From: Arsenicicoccus dermatophilus
GTDB lineage: Bacteria; Actinomycetota; Actinomycetes; Actinomycetales; Dermatophilaceae
DNA length: 64,000 bases
Direction: 5' to 3'
Assembly (NCBI RefSeq): GCF_022568795.1
Contig: NZ_JAKZHU010000001.1
Location: 1,984,001 to 2,048,000 of the forward strand
Below are positions 54,285 through 64,000 of the stretch, piece after piece. The notes beneath the pieces were generated by a model that ran no database searches, was not told the DNA's origin, and saw only the letters and a program-made list of their open reading frames with translations. Made by a program: the position numbers and the translations under genes. The stretch's first letter is position 1; each line of letters begins with the position of its first letter.

Positions 54285-54716
54285 TCACAGGAGTCCGGGG
54301 ACCACCTCCTCGGCCTGGTCGCTGAAGGCCTGCTCGGTCGCGGCGAGGTAGCGGTCCCAGGCCGTGGTGTCCCACACCTCGACGCGGTCGCCCGCCCCGA
54401 TGACGGTGCACTCGCGGCTGAGTCCGGCGTACTCGCGCAGGTTGGCGGGGATGGTGATGCGTCCCTGCTTGTCGGGCGTCTCGTCGGAGGCCCCGGACAG
54501 GAACACGCGCAGGTAGTCACGGGCCGCCTTGCTCGTCATGGGCGCGGTCCGCAGCTGCTGGGAGACCCGGACGAACTCGTCCATGGGAAAGACGTAGAGG
54601 CAGCGCTCCTGCCCTCGGGTGACGACGAGCCCGTCGGCCATCCGCTCGCGGAACTTGGCGGGGAGGAAGAGGCGGCCCTTGTCGTCCATCCGAGGGGTGT
54701 GCGTCCCGAGGAACAT
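54285..54716 (-). CDS. mraZ: transcriptional regulator MraZ
   Basis: 143 aa with two AbrB/SpoVT-like halves: [23 protein letters not shown] and [23 protein letters not shown] (DxxGRI/L-xxP motif twice). MraZ forms rings and binds direct repeats ahead of its own operon, usually as a repressor of the dcw cluster. ATG at 54716 with GGGGAG 9 nt upstream. Repeats with the right 10-bp spacing lie 86-112 bases upstream. Confidence 0.95.
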   Translation of the reverse strand: MFLGTHTPRMDDKGRLFLPAKFRERMADGLVVTRGQERCLYVFPMDEFVRVSQQLRTAPMTSKAARDYLRVFLSGASDETPDKQGRITIPANLREYAGLSRECTVIGAGDRVEVWDTTAWDRYLAATEQAFSDQAEEVVPGLL

Positions 54717-54801
54717 CGGCTCATCTCCCCTCCCTCGGTCCGGGTCGTGCCCATGGGCGGCGGCCCCCACGCGCGGTGGCCACTCCATCACCCTCTGCTA
54801 T

Positions 54802-54828
54802 CCCCCACTTTACTCCACCCTCCACCAC
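54802..54828 (-). promoter_or_regulatory. MraZ operator: three GTGG repeats at 10-bp spacing
   Basis: On the minus strand GTGGTG, GTGGAG and GTGGGG start exactly 10 bases apart (CCAC on the plus strand at 54805, 54815 and 54825). This matches the known MraZ box layout of direct repeats on one face of DNA, ahead of mraZ. Confidence 0.65.
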
Positions 54829-54889
54829 CCCGGGGGAGATTTGCCGGAAAGTCTGTTGCCTTCCTGATATTTCTGCTGGTCAGAGCCGG

Positions 54890-54909
54890 TGGGGCGAAGT
54901 GGGGTGGGA
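54890..54909 (+). promoter_or_regulatory. second 10-bp-spaced TGGGG pair, plus orientation
   Basis: TGGGG at 54890 and 54900 followed by TGGGA at 54905. Opposite orientation to the mraZ operator. Confidence 0.35.
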
Positions 54910-55028
54910 GCAGATGCACAGTTTGCTCCCAGGATCGACCCAGACCAGGACATATGCCCCCGACGAGCCCAGATGCGACGGCGCAGGACGACCCCCGACC
55001 CCACTGCGGTCCCCTCACCGGGCCGTGG

Positions 55029-55077
55029 TGGGGGACGATGGGGAGCTCCGGGGACCCTCGGTGGGGAACGGTGGGGA
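55029..55077 (+). promoter_or_regulatory. MraZ-like repeat array facing moxR
   Basis: TGGGG at 55029 and 55039 and CGGGG at 55049 (10-bp steps), then TGGGGA at 55062 and 55072 (10-bp step). Plus orientation, 110-160 bases before the moxR -10 box. Confidence 0.45.
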
Positions 55078-55187
55078 GGACGGCGGACCCCCGTGCCGGT
55101 CGGGTCCGGTCCGGTGCCGCCGGCCGGGGTGCGCCAGGGCCCCGCGGCGGTCACCGGTCTCCGGCTCCCCGGTCCGGCCCCTGCCCC

Positions 55188-55193
55188 TAGAGT
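55188..55193 (+). promoter_or_regulatory. -10 box of moxR operon
   Basis: TAGAGT on the plus strand, giving a leader of about 45 nt that includes GAGGAGG before the moxR GTG. No -35 recognised. Confidence 0.4.
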
Positions 55194-55244
55194 GGGGTGA
55201 CGCGTCCCGGGGGCCGGGCCCGGACGCTCGATCGAGGAGGCAGC

Positions 55245-56234
55245 GTGACCCGTCCGAGCCAGGGGTGGCGGCCGGAGCCCGACGACGTGGCGGACGTCGC
55301 CCACCGACTCCACCTGGCGGTCGGCACGGTCATCGAGGGCAAGGACCAGCAGGTGCGCACGGCCGTGACGGTCCTGCTCGCCGGTGGCCACCTGCTGCTC
55401 GAGGACGTCCCCGGGGTCGGCAAGACGATGCTGGCCAAGTCCCTCGCGGCGGCCATGGACACCGCGGTCCGCCGGGTGCAATTCACCCCGGACCTGCTCC
55501 CCAGCGACATCACCGGCGTCTCGGTGTTCAACCAGGAGACCCGGACCTTCGAGTTCCGCCCGGGCGCGGTCTTCGCCAACGTCGTGATCGGCGACGAGAT
55601 CAACCGCGCCTCCCCCAAGACCCAGTCCGCGCTCCTGGAGGCCATGGAGGAGGCCCAGGTGACGGCGGACGGCGAGACCATGCCGCTGCCGCGCCCGTTC
55701 ATGGTCATCGCGACGCAGAACCCCATCGAGATGGAGGGGACCTATCCCCTGCCCGAGGCGCAGCGCGACCGGTTCATGGCACGCCTGTCCATGGGCTACC
55801 CGACGGCGGACGCCGAGCTGGCGATGCTGCGGTCCCACGGCGAGCACCTGCCGCTGCGCGAGCTGGCGCCGGTCACCGACGCCCGGACCGTGCAGGACTG
55901 CGTCGAGGCCGTGCGTCTCCTGCACGCGGCCGAGCCGGTCCAGCAGTATGTCGTGGACCTCGTGCGGGCGACCCGGACGACCTCCTCCCTGCGGCTGGGT
56001 GCCTCGCCCCGCGCCGCCCTGCACCTGCTGCGCGCCGCCCGGGCGAGCGCCGCCGTCGACGGGCGCGACCACGTCCTGCCCGACGACGTCCAGGCCCTCG
56101 CCATACCCGTGCTGGCGCACCGGGTCATGCCGACCGGTGGTTCGGCCGCCGGGCCGGACGCCGCGGCCGACGCCATCGACCAGCTCCTGCGCTCGGTCCC
56201 CGTGGCGGGCGTCGCGAGCCGGCGCCGGCGCTGA
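55245..56234 (+). CDS. MoxR-family AAA+ ATPase
   Basis: 329 aa. Walker A LEDVPGVGKTMLAKSLAAAM, Walker B ANVVIGDEINRASPKTQSALLEAMEE, sensor region VIATQNPIEMEGTYPLPEAQRDRFMARL, and a C-terminal lid helical domain. MoxR ATPases act as chaperones for assembling or activating partner proteins, often with a DUF58 protein as here. GTG at 55245 with GAGGAGG upstream; ten bases separate it from the DUF58 gene. Plus-strand operon moxR-DUF58-tgpA. Confidence 0.93.
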   Translation: MTRPSQGWRPEPDDVADVAHRLHLAVGTVIEGKDQQVRTAVTVLLAGGHLLLEDVPGVGKTMLAKSLAAAMDTAVRRVQFTPDLLPSDITGVSVFNQETRTFEFRPGAVFANVVIGDEINRASPKTQSALLEAMEEAQVTADGETMPLPRPFMVIATQNPIEMEGTYPLPEAQRDRFMARLSMGYPTADAELAMLRSHGEHLPLRELAPVTDARTVQDCVEAVRLLHAAEPVQQYVVDLVRATRTTSSLRLGASPRAALHLLRAARASAAVDGRDHVLPDDVQALAIPVLAHRVMPTGGSAAGPDAAADAIDQLLRSVPVAGVASRRRR

Positions 56235-56244
56235 GCGGACGACG

Positions 56245-57489
56245 GTGCGCCGGGCCGGGGTGCTGACGACGCGCGGGCAGTCCTTCGTGGCTGCCGGCGT
56301 GGTGCTGCTCGCTGCCGGTCTGGTCCTGGGGCTCGGGGACCTGGTGCGGCTGGGGCTGCTGCTCGGGCTGCTCACCCTCGTGGCCTGGCTGCTGGTGCGC
56401 CGGCCCGCCGGGTGGGTGCAGGTGGAGCGGACGGTCACCCCCTCGCGGCTCACCGTCGGCGAGCACGGCACGGTCCGGTTGACGGTGCGCCACGGTGGCC
56501 GTTGGCGGTCGCCCTTCGTCGTCGCGCAGGAGCAGCTGGGCTATGCCCTCGGGGACCGGCCGCGGTTCGTGCTCTCCCCGATGGCTCCCCGGTCCTCGCG
56601 GGTTGTGGTCTATCCCGTCCGAGGGTCCATGCGCGGCGAGCACCAGCTCGGCCCGCTGTCGGTGCGGGCGCGCGATCCCTTCGGGCTGACCAGCCGGTTG
56701 ACCCGGGGCACCGGGACCCACCGGGTGCTGGTCGTCCCGCAGGTGCTGCCCCTCGCCGAGGGGGGCGTCCCCGGGTCCGGTCAGGGCCGGGACGAGGAGG
56801 TCGCCGACACCGTGGCCCTGCACGGCGAGGACGACGTGACGATCCGTCCCTACCGCCAGGGCGACGAGCTGCGGCGGATCCACTGGGCAGCGAGCGCCCA
56901 CACGGGCTCGCTGATGGTGCGGCAGGAGGAGCAGCCCTCGCGGCGCCGAGCCGTCGTGCTGCTCGACCGACGCCCCTCCGCCCACGCCGGGGAGGGGCCG
57001 CAGGCGTCCTTCGAGTGGGCGGTGGTGGCGGCGGCGTCGGTCGTGGCCCATCTCCAGCAGCACGGGTATGACGTCAGCCTGATCACCGATCCCGCCGCCG
57101 ACCAGGAGCATCCGGTCACCCTGGACGCGGCCCTGGACCGCCTGGCCCGGGCGACCACGAGCGATGTCCCGCTCGAGCACGGCGCCCGGGCCGTCGGGCG
57201 TGGGACGGCCGGTCTCGTGGTGGCCGTGCTGGGCGCCGACCCCGAGGGCCTGGCCGCCCTCGCCGTCGCGCGACGCCCCGGCACGACCGCCGTGGCGCTG
57301 GTCGTGGACTCCGCGGAGCGGGGCGGTGAGGCCGCCCGCCGGCGCGGGGGCCCGGCCCCCGTGGCGGGGGCCGCGGCCCAGGTGGCCGACGGGCTGCGGG
57401 CCTACGGCTGGCGGGCAGCCGTCGCGGGTCGCGGCGCCACCCCCGGGGAGTGCTGGCGCGAGGCTGCGTCCTGCGGGGGTCGGCGATGA
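56245..57489 (+). CDS. DUF58 membrane protein
   Basis: 414 aa. Two hydrophobic segments near the start (FVAAGVVLLAAGLVLGLGDLVRL and LLLGLLTLVAWLLV), a beta-rich region, then the DUF58 core DDVTIRPYRQGDELRRIHWAASAHTG and a vWA-like C-terminal part (RRAVVLLDRRPSAHAG ... VVAAASVVAHLQQHGYDVSLITD). Its usual partner is the MoxR ATPase upstream. The GTG at 56245 is the likely start; the stop overlaps the next start (ATGA). Confidence 0.88.
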   Translation: MRRAGVLTTRGQSFVAAGVVLLAAGLVLGLGDLVRLGLLLGLLTLVAWLLVRRPAGWVQVERTVTPSRLTVGEHGTVRLTVRHGGRWRSPFVVAQEQLGYALGDRPRFVLSPMAPRSSRVVVYPVRGSMRGEHQLGPLSVRARDPFGLTSRLTRGTGTHRVLVVPQVLPLAEGGVPGSGQGRDEEVADTVALHGEDDVTIRPYRQGDELRRIHWAASAHTGSLMVRQEEQPSRRRAVVLLDRRPSAHAGEGPQASFEWAVVAAASVVAHLQQHGYDVSLITDPAADQEHPVTLDAALDRLARATTSDVPLEHGARAVGRGTAGLVVAVLGADPEGLAALAVARRPGTTAVALVVDSAERGGEAARRRGGPAPVAGAAAQVADGLRAYGWRAAVAGRGATPGECWREAASCGGRR

Positions 57490-59810
57490 GACGCGTCCGC
57501 CCGCTGGAGACCCTCCTGGCGGTGCTCACGGTGGCCGTCGCCCTGTGGCCGATCGAGACGCTGCTGCGGGGCACGGCCTGGATCAACCCGACGCTGGTCG
57601 CCCTGGCCGTGGTGGCCGTCACCGGCCTGACGTCGCGGGCCCTGCGGACCCCCGCCTGGATCGTGGTGCTGGCCCAGGTCCTCGCGCTGGTCGTGGCGGT
57701 GACGCTGCTGCACGGGCTGGGGTCCGGGCCCTACGGCCTGCCGGGCCCCGACCTGCCCGCCCGGCTCGTCGCCGGCGCCGCGCAGGCAGCCACGACGATC
57801 CGCAGCTATGCCGCTCCCGCCCCCGCCACGCCGGGTCTGGTGATGACCATCGGAGCCCTGGGGGGCCTGGTCGCCGTCGTCGTCGACCACCTGGTCGTCG
57901 CCCGCCGGGCCGCCACGCTGGCAGGCTTCCCCCTCCTGCTCGTCTCCCTCGTCTCCATCGTCAACACCGCGGGTGCCCTGCCCCTGCGCTACTTCGCCGC
58001 CCTCGCGCTGACCTGGCTGCTGCTCCTGGTCGAGCAGCAGCGCTCGCGGCTGGAGCACTGGAGCACGGTGACCCCCAGCCTGCTCGAGGGCCGGGCACGA
58101 GGGTCGGTCGGCACCGCCCGACCCGAGGCCGGCTTCGCGCGCGCGGGCCGGGTCCTCGCGGCGCTCGCCGTCGCCGCCGCCGTGGCGGTGCAGCTGTCCT
58201 TGCCGCCCGTGCCGACCCGCTTCCTCGGGCGGGAGCTCGGACGGCAGGTCCGGGAGGCAGGACCCGCGATCAGCTTCGCCACGGACGTCGACGTGGCCCG
58301 CAGCCTGGGCTCGCGCGACCCGCGTCCGATCCTGCGCTACCGCACGACCGGGGACCAGGACCCGCCACCGCTCGCCGTGGCCGTCGCGCGCGAGTACGCG
58401 GGTGGCCACTGGCGCACCGCCCGGGTCGTGGCGACGTCTGCCGCGGTCCCGTCCCCGCGGGGGCTGCTGCCGCTGCCGACCGGCGTCGATCCGGCCCTGC
58501 CCCATACCGTCGCCCGGTCCGAGCTCTTCGACAACACCTCGCTGCACCCGCCACAGCTGGCGGTCCCCGCGCTGCCGCTTCACGTCGACACCGAGGTCCC
58601 CTGGCGCCGGGACGACGCCACCGGCCTCGTCGCCATCGTGCGGCGCCCCGACCGGTATGTCGTCAGCTATGCCGTCCCGACGCTCACCCCCAAGCAGCTC
58701 CAGGAGCGCACCCGCGTCGCCGCGAGCTCCGACGTGCTCGCGACCACAGTCGACCCGGTCGACCTGACGGTGGACCAAGCGTCCGAGAGGGCGGTCTCCG
58801 ACGCCACCCGCCGGGTGCTGGAGTCGGCCCCGGCCGCGTACGGGCCGCGGGACAGCGCCTACGCCAAGGCGATCGCCATCCAGCAGTACCTGCGCTCCCC
58901 CGCCTTCACGTACACCCTGACGCTGCCGCCGGTCACCCCGCAGGAGCGCGCGCAGGGCACCACCCCCGACGCGGTCACCCACTTCCTGCGGACCCGCCGC
59001 GGCTACTGCGTGCAGTACGCCACGGCCATGGCGCTGATGGCGCGCACCGAGGGCATCCCCGCGCGAGTGGTGCTCGGTTTCCTGCCCGGCAGCCAGCTGC
59101 CCGACGGGACGCACCTCGTGCGGGCATCCGATGCCCACGCCTGGCCCGAGCTGATGCTGCCGGGCGTGGGCTGGACCCGCTTCGAGCCCACCCCGGGGGG
59201 GCGCGCGGGGCTGCCCCCGACCTGGGCCAACCCCCCGCAGACGGCGGCTCCGTCCGGGCCCGCCGACGAGCCGCGGGCCCGACCCACCCGGCCCGACCGC
59301 CGGCCGACCGCCACCCCGACCGCGACCTCCCGGACCGGCCAGGGCCTGGCCGATCAGGTGCTTGCGTGGTTCACCCGCGACCGTCTCGTCGCGCTGGGGC
59401 TGCTCGCTCTGGTGGCTGCGGCCCTGCTGACCACCCCCGTGCGGGCCGCGGCCTCGCGGCGGCGCCGCCTGCGGGCCGCGGGCACGGCTCCCGCCGAGGT
59501 GGAGGTGCGCTGGGCGATCCTGGCCGAGCAGCTCGCCGACCTCGGGATGCCTCCGCCGCCGGGGACGACCCCGCGGACCCTGCGCGAGCACTACGAGGCG
59601 CACCCCATGCTGTCGCCCGAGACCAAGCGGGCCCTGTCCCGGGTCCTCGGGGCGGTGGAGCGTGCCCGATATGCCCCGCCGGGGGTGAGCGCGTCACCGA
59701 CCCAGGTGGAGCGCGACGCCCGGACGGTCCTGCGCGGCGTCGGCGCCACCCGGACCCTCGGCGATCGGGTCCGTGCCGTGCTGCTCCCCCGGGCGGGCCG
59801 ACTGCGCTGA
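57486..59810 (+). CDS. TgpA-type membrane transglutaminase-like protein
   Basis: 774 aa. Six or so membrane segments (about 8-215), an extracytoplasmic domain with the transglutaminase core TRRGYCVQYATAMALMARTEG (Cys 508), SDAHAWPELMLPG (His 551) and WTRFEPTPGG, a Pro/Thr/Arg-rich linker (580-630), another membrane segment (LVALGLLALVAAALLTT) and a cytosolic DUF4129-like tail. P. aeruginosa TgpA is essential; actinobacterial roles are unknown, with cell-wall or surface cross-linking a reasonable guess. ATGA coupling to the DUF58 gene. Confidence 0.9.
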   Translation: MRRVRPLETLLAVLTVAVALWPIETLLRGTAWINPTLVALAVVAVTGLTSRALRTPAWIVVLAQVLALVVAVTLLHGLGSGPYGLPGPDLPARLVAGAAQAATTIRSYAAPAPATPGLVMTIGALGGLVAVVVDHLVVARRAATLAGFPLLLVSLVSIVNTAGALPLRYFAALALTWLLLLVEQQRSRLEHWSTVTPSLLEGRARGSVGTARPEAGFARAGRVLAALAVAAAVAVQLSLPPVPTRFLGRELGRQVREAGPAISFATDVDVARSLGSRDPRPILRYRTTGDQDPPPLAVAVAREYAGGHWRTARVVATSAAVPSPRGLLPLPTGVDPALPHTVARSELFDNTSLHPPQLAVPALPLHVDTEVPWRRDDATGLVAIVRRPDRYVVSYAVPTLTPKQLQERTRVAASSDVLATTVDPVDLTVDQASERAVSDATRRVLESAPAAYGPRDSAYAKAIAIQQYLRSPAFTYTLTLPPVTPQERAQGTTPDAVTHFLRTRRGYCVQYATAMALMARTEGIPARVVLGFLPGSQLPDGTHLVRASDAHAWPELMLPGVGWTRFEPTPGGRAGLPPTWANPPQTAAPSGPADEPRARPTRPDRRPTATPTATSRTGQGLADQVLAWFTRDRLVALGLLALVAAALLTTPVRAAASRRRRLRAAGTAPAEVEVRWAILAEQLADLGMPPPPGTTPRTLREHYEAHPMLSPETKRALSRVLGAVERARYAPPGVSASPTQVERDARTVLRGVGATRTLGDRVRAVLLPRAGRLR

Positions 59811-59869
59811 CCCCCGTGCCTGCGGGGGCGGCCCCGGCGAGGCGCCCGGTCCGGGCCAGACCCGGGTAG

Positions 59870-59913
59870 GCCGAGAGTCCGGCCGTCCCCAGGGGGTCGA
59901 CCGGACTCTCGGC
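59870..59913. terminator. bidirectional stem-loop between tgpA-like and sigA
   Basis: 13-bp perfect stem (59870-59882 with 59901-59913), 18-nt loop. It sits between the convergent stops at 59810 and 59927. Confidence 0.65.
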
Positions 59914-59926
59914 GGCGTCGGGCTGC

Positions 59927-61654
<1,728 letters not shown>

Positions 61655-61812
61655 AACAACCTTTCGTCGTATGACGATGACGAGGGGCCCAGGACGACGT
61701 CGGACGACGGACGCACGGGACCACAGACGGCTGGTGCGCGATGGGCTGGTGCAGCCTGGCGTGGCAGGGACTGCGAGGGGCTGACCGGAGCCTCCGATGC
61801 GCTGTGCCCGCC

Positions 61813-61818
61813 ATTATA
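61813..61818 (-). promoter_or_regulatory. TATAAT box upstream of sigA
   Basis: Perfect -10 consensus on the minus strand, 159 nt before the sigA start. The -35 position falls in the USP terminator stem (CCCACT), which is not a good hexamer, so another sigma factor or an activator may be involved. Confidence 0.4.
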
Positions 61819-61820
61819 AC

Positions 61821-61850
61821 GCCGTGGAGCCCACGAGTGGGCTCCACGGC
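61821..61850 (-). terminator. stem-loop after universal stress protein gene
   Basis: 14-bp palindromic stem (61821-61834 with 61837-61850), very small loop, directly past the USP stop. It overlaps the possible -35 region of sigA. Confidence 0.7.
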
Positions 61851-61853
61851 CGC

Positions 61854-62246
61854 TCAGCGGACCGGCTTGACGGTCAGGACCGGGCAGGTGGCGTCCAGGA
61901 GGATGCGCTGTGCGCTCGACCCCAGGATGAGCTTGCCGACCGGTGAACGACGACGCAGGCCGATCACCAGGCAGCTGGCCTGGGTGACCTCGGCCACGCC
62001 GACGAGCTGCTCGGCCAGGTCCTTGCCCTCGGGGCGGCGGCGCTCGACGGCGAGCCCGCTGGCCTGCACGGTGGCCGTGAGCTCGGCGACGAGGGACTCC
62101 AGCACGGCCCGGCTCTCCTCGTCCGGAGCGGGGCGGGCGGTCTCGACCAGGACGAGGGGCAGGGACCGGACGACGGCCTCGTCCGCGGCGCGCTCCAGCG
62201 CGGCCCGCCCCTCGGGCGTGGCCATGAGCCCGACGACGACGGTCAT
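61854..62246 (-). CDS. universal stress protein (UspA family)
   Basis: 130-aa single-domain USP. N-terminal strand VVVGLMATPEGRAAL, and the nucleotide-binding end SCLVIGLRRRSPVGKLILGSSAQRILLDATCPVLTVKP, in which the G-x2-G-x9-G-S/T pattern is altered (RRRSPVGKLILGSS). ATP-binding is plausible. ATG at 62246 with CGAGGA upstream, 54 bases after the DUF4192 gene. Confidence 0.9.
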   Translation of the reverse strand: MTVVVGLMATPEGRAALERAADEAVVRSLPLVLVETARPAPDEESRAVLESLVAELTATVQASGLAVERRRPEGKDLAEQLVGVAEVTQASCLVIGLRRRSPVGKLILGSSAQRILLDATCPVLTVKPVR

Positions 62247-62300
62247 GGTGCTCCTCGAAAGGGGTGGTGACGGCGGGATCCCCCGCTGGACGGCAGCAAC

Positions 62301-63539
62301 CTATCTCATGCGGCGGAAGCCCCCCACCACCTCGTCGAACCTCGCCAGCCCGCGCAGCGCGGACATCGTCAGCCGGGCCATGCCGTAGCCCGGGTCGCAG
62401 GTCAGCGCCCGCTCGCAGGCCGCGGTGGCGACCATGTGGTCGTCCAAGGACCAGGCCACCACCGCGGCCGCGGTCAGGGTGGGCGCGGCATGGTCGTCCG
62501 GCAGCACCCGTGCCACGTCGAGGAGCCGCCGCCCCAGCGAGCGACGCAGCTCTCGGTGGTCCCGACGGACCGGTGATCCCAGGACCGCCCGGCACGTCTC
62601 CCGCACGTCTGCCCGGACGTCGTCCGGGGAGCACAGACCCGGCACGACCCAGGCGTAGATCCCGTCGCGCACGTGGACGTCCTCGATGGCGTGCACCGCC
62701 GCCGCCACCAGCCCGGCGACCTGCTCGACGTCGCCGGAGCCACCGCCGTCGACGGCGACGCAGGCGCTCCCGCCCAACCCGAGCAGGACCCGCCAGGCAC
62801 GCAGCCCGGCCTCGACGTCCTCGGGGGACGGCGGCCCTGGCCGGGCGGTGCCCGACGTGGGTGCCCGCCCGAGCGTCCGGGCCACCGCACGCGCCACCGG
62901 GTGATCCCGGTCCGGACGCGTCCCGGCCAGGCGGGCCTCGCGCGTCGCGGCCGGGGCCTCCCCCGCCACCACCAGCTCGGTGACGGCGGGGACCTGCTCC
63001 GGCCGGGGCAGGGCCACCGGGTCCCGCGGGCAGCACACGGGATCGTCACAGGTCACCGGCCACCACGTGCCGCCGCTGACCATCACCGCGTCACGGACCT
63101 GGGTCCCGGCGGCGGTGGCCAGGGCGAGCAGCTCGGCGAGCAGCTGCTCGGCCTCGGCGACCGAGAGGGGATCCGGCGACGATGCCTCCCGCGGGGACCC
63201 GCCCAGGGCCACGCCCCTGCCCGCCCCGGGACCGGCACGGTCGGTGAAGGCCACGAGGACCACCTCGTCCACGTGCGGGAGCATCCGGACGGCCACGGCG
63301 TCCCAGGCCGGTCCTGCACGGAGGGGCTGCGGGTCGCCGGCGGGGTCGTGGAGGTCGATCCGGACGGCCGGGCCGATCGTGGGGCGGCGGGCACCCGGCC
63401 GGGAGCGCAGCCCGAGGACCACGAGGCTGTCGGAGGGGGTGAACCCGAGCACGTAGGGCACCACGGTCACCAGCTGCCCGACGTCGCGGACGACGGCGGT
63501 CAGGGCGGGACGGTCGGCAGGAGGGGCGGAGGTCGACAT
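62301..63539 (-). CDS. DUF4192-family protein
   Basis: 412 aa, a family found almost only in actinobacteria with no known role. It opens with the typical LVTVVPYVLGFTPSDSLVVLGL, followed by beta/alpha segments (VAVRMLPHVDEVVLVAFTD), a Cys-rich spot VTCDDPVCCPRDPVAL, and a C-terminal TPR-like helical part LSLDDHMVATAACERALTCDPGYGMARL. No signal peptide or catalytic motif. ATG at 63539. Confidence 0.85.
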   Translation of the reverse strand: MSTSAPPADRPALTAVVRDVGQLVTVVPYVLGFTPSDSLVVLGLRSRPGARRPTIGPAVRIDLHDPAGDPQPLRAGPAWDAVAVRMLPHVDEVVLVAFTDRAGPGAGRGVALGGSPREASSPDPLSVAEAEQLLAELLALATAAGTQVRDAVMVSGGTWWPVTCDDPVCCPRDPVALPRPEQVPAVTELVVAGEAPAATREARLAGTRPDRDHPVARAVARTLGRAPTSGTARPGPPSPEDVEAGLRAWRVLLGLGGSACVAVDGGGSGDVEQVAGLVAAAVHAIEDVHVRDGIYAWVVPGLCSPDDVRADVRETCRAVLGSPVRRDHRELRRSLGRRLLDVARVLPDDHAAPTLTAAAVVAWSLDDHMVATAACERALTCDPGYGMARLTMSALRGLARFDEVVGGFRRMR

Positions 63540-63660
63540 ACGTCCGACCCTGCCGCGGCGGCGACCTGCGGTCGAGGGGGGCACCCGTCGCCTGTGGACG
63601 GCGCCGCGCAGATCCTGGCGCCGGCCCGACTGCGGCTGGGGACGACCGGGAACCTGCAGC

Positions 63661-64000
63661 TCAGCGGATGACGTGACCCGGCACCGGGCCCCCGGGGCCG
63701 TCGTCGCGGGACTTCTCCCAGCCGAGGAAGTCCTCGGTGACCGAGACCAGCTGGGCGGCCAGCCAGGCCAGGACCAGGGTGTCGTCCCCGATCCCCAGCA
63801 GCGGTACGACGGCCTCCGGCACGAGGTCGACCGGGCTGACGACGTAGGCCAGCGCCCCGGCCATCGCCGCCACCGTCCCCATCGAGGCGCCGGCATACTC
63901 CCCGCTGCTCATCGCCTGGACCAGGCGCGGCATCGACCGCACCCGCTCGAGCCAGCCGGGGGAGCCCGGACGGCGGGCGGCGCGGGCGGCCTGGGCGACG
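63661..64000 (-). CDS. DUF1232 (YkvA-like) protein, cut by window edge
   Basis: Membrane-associated small protein: AAMAGALAYVVSPVDLVPEAVVPLLGIGDDTLVLAWLAAQL is the DUF1232 core with the SPVDLVPE(A/V) signature. The open frame reaches the window end, and its upstream part (AARAARRPGSPGWLERVRSMPRLVQA) is protein-like, so the start is probably outside. An internal GTG at 63942 would give 93 aa. Function not known. Confidence 0.8.
   Translation of the reverse strand, partial: VAQAARAARRPGSPGWLERVRSMPRLVQAMSSGEYAGASMGTVAAMAGALAYVVSPVDLVPEAVVPLLGIGDDTLVLAWLAAQLVSVTEDFLGWEKSRDDGPGGPVPGHVIR

Larger units (their letters stand above)
54717..55244. other. 528-base divergent region between mraZ and moxR
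   Basis: No gene seen. It holds three groups of 10-bp-spaced GTGG/TGGGG repeats (listed separately), an AT-richer stretch at about 54841-54875, the moxR -10 box at 55188-55193 and ribosome sites at both ends. Confidence 0.6.

Overview
GC-rich (about 70% or more) chromosomal DNA from an actinobacterium, most likely of the order Micrococcales (Intrasporangiaceae/Ornithinimicrobiaceae-like; the family is inferred, not proven). The pointers are DivIVA/Wag31 with SepF and YggT beside ftsZ, a bifunctional PriA in place of HisA, a primary sigma factor of HrdB type with a Lys/Ala-rich N-terminus, frequent GTG starts, ATGA/GTGA gene overlaps, and several start codons placed 6-7 nt after a TANNNT -10 box (leaderless transcripts). 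The content is core chromosome in a gene order that many actinobacteria share. I see no rRNA, tRNA, phage, insertion sequence or CRISPR array. Almost everything is on the minus strand.

Layout from left to right. (1) 1-3.8 kb: translation block infC-rpmI-rplT, an rRNA methyltransferase and a PAS histidine kinase (minus strand), with an attenuator ahead of infC and an ATC start for infC. (2) 3.8-14.1 kb, accessory: an ArsB/NhaD-type permease, a LysM protein, a decayed OsmC gene, an MFS pump coupled to a pentapeptide-repeat protein, a large secreted subtilase and a two-domain alpha/beta hydrolase. (3) 14.2-22.3 kb: histidine biosynthesis hisD-hisC-hisB-orf-hisH, then an exported thioredoxin-like protein and a lipoprotein sitting between hisH and priA, then priA and an SseB-like gene. 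(4) 22.3-30.3 kb: CPBP protease, secreted M14 peptidase, FetB-like permease, SPFH plus ribbon-helix-helix pair behind a large dyad, TOPRIM protein, shikimate-dehydrogenase-like protein and oligopeptidase B. (5) 30.5-54.7 kb: dnaE, rluD, lspA, traR-type zinc finger, wag31, yggT, sepF, yggS, pgeF and the division/cell-wall (dcw) cluster ftsZ-ftsQ-murC-murG-ftsW-murD-mraY-murE-ftsI-ftsL-rsmH-mraZ, with no murF between murE and mraY. (6) 54.7-59.8 kb, plus strand: moxR-DUF58-transglutaminase (TgpA) operon, divergent from mraZ across a 528-base region rich in 10-bp-spaced TGGGG repeats. (7) 59.9-64 kb: primary sigma factor, universal stress protein, DUF4192 protein and a DUF1232 protein cut by the window edge.

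Most functional logic is housekeeping. The dcw block makes lipid II precursors and builds the septum; PgeF, YggS, SepF, YggT and Wag31 complete the division/polar-growth set; lspA, rluD and dnaE follow. The his block makes histidine through PriA, which also serves tryptophan synthesis in its family. The points most worth a second look are the missing murF, the MraZ-like repeat arrays facing the moxR operon, the large dyad ahead of the SPFH-RHH pair, the thioredoxin/lipoprotein pair inside the histidine locus, the duplicated hydrolase with unusual nucleophile elbows, and the widespread leaderless starts.
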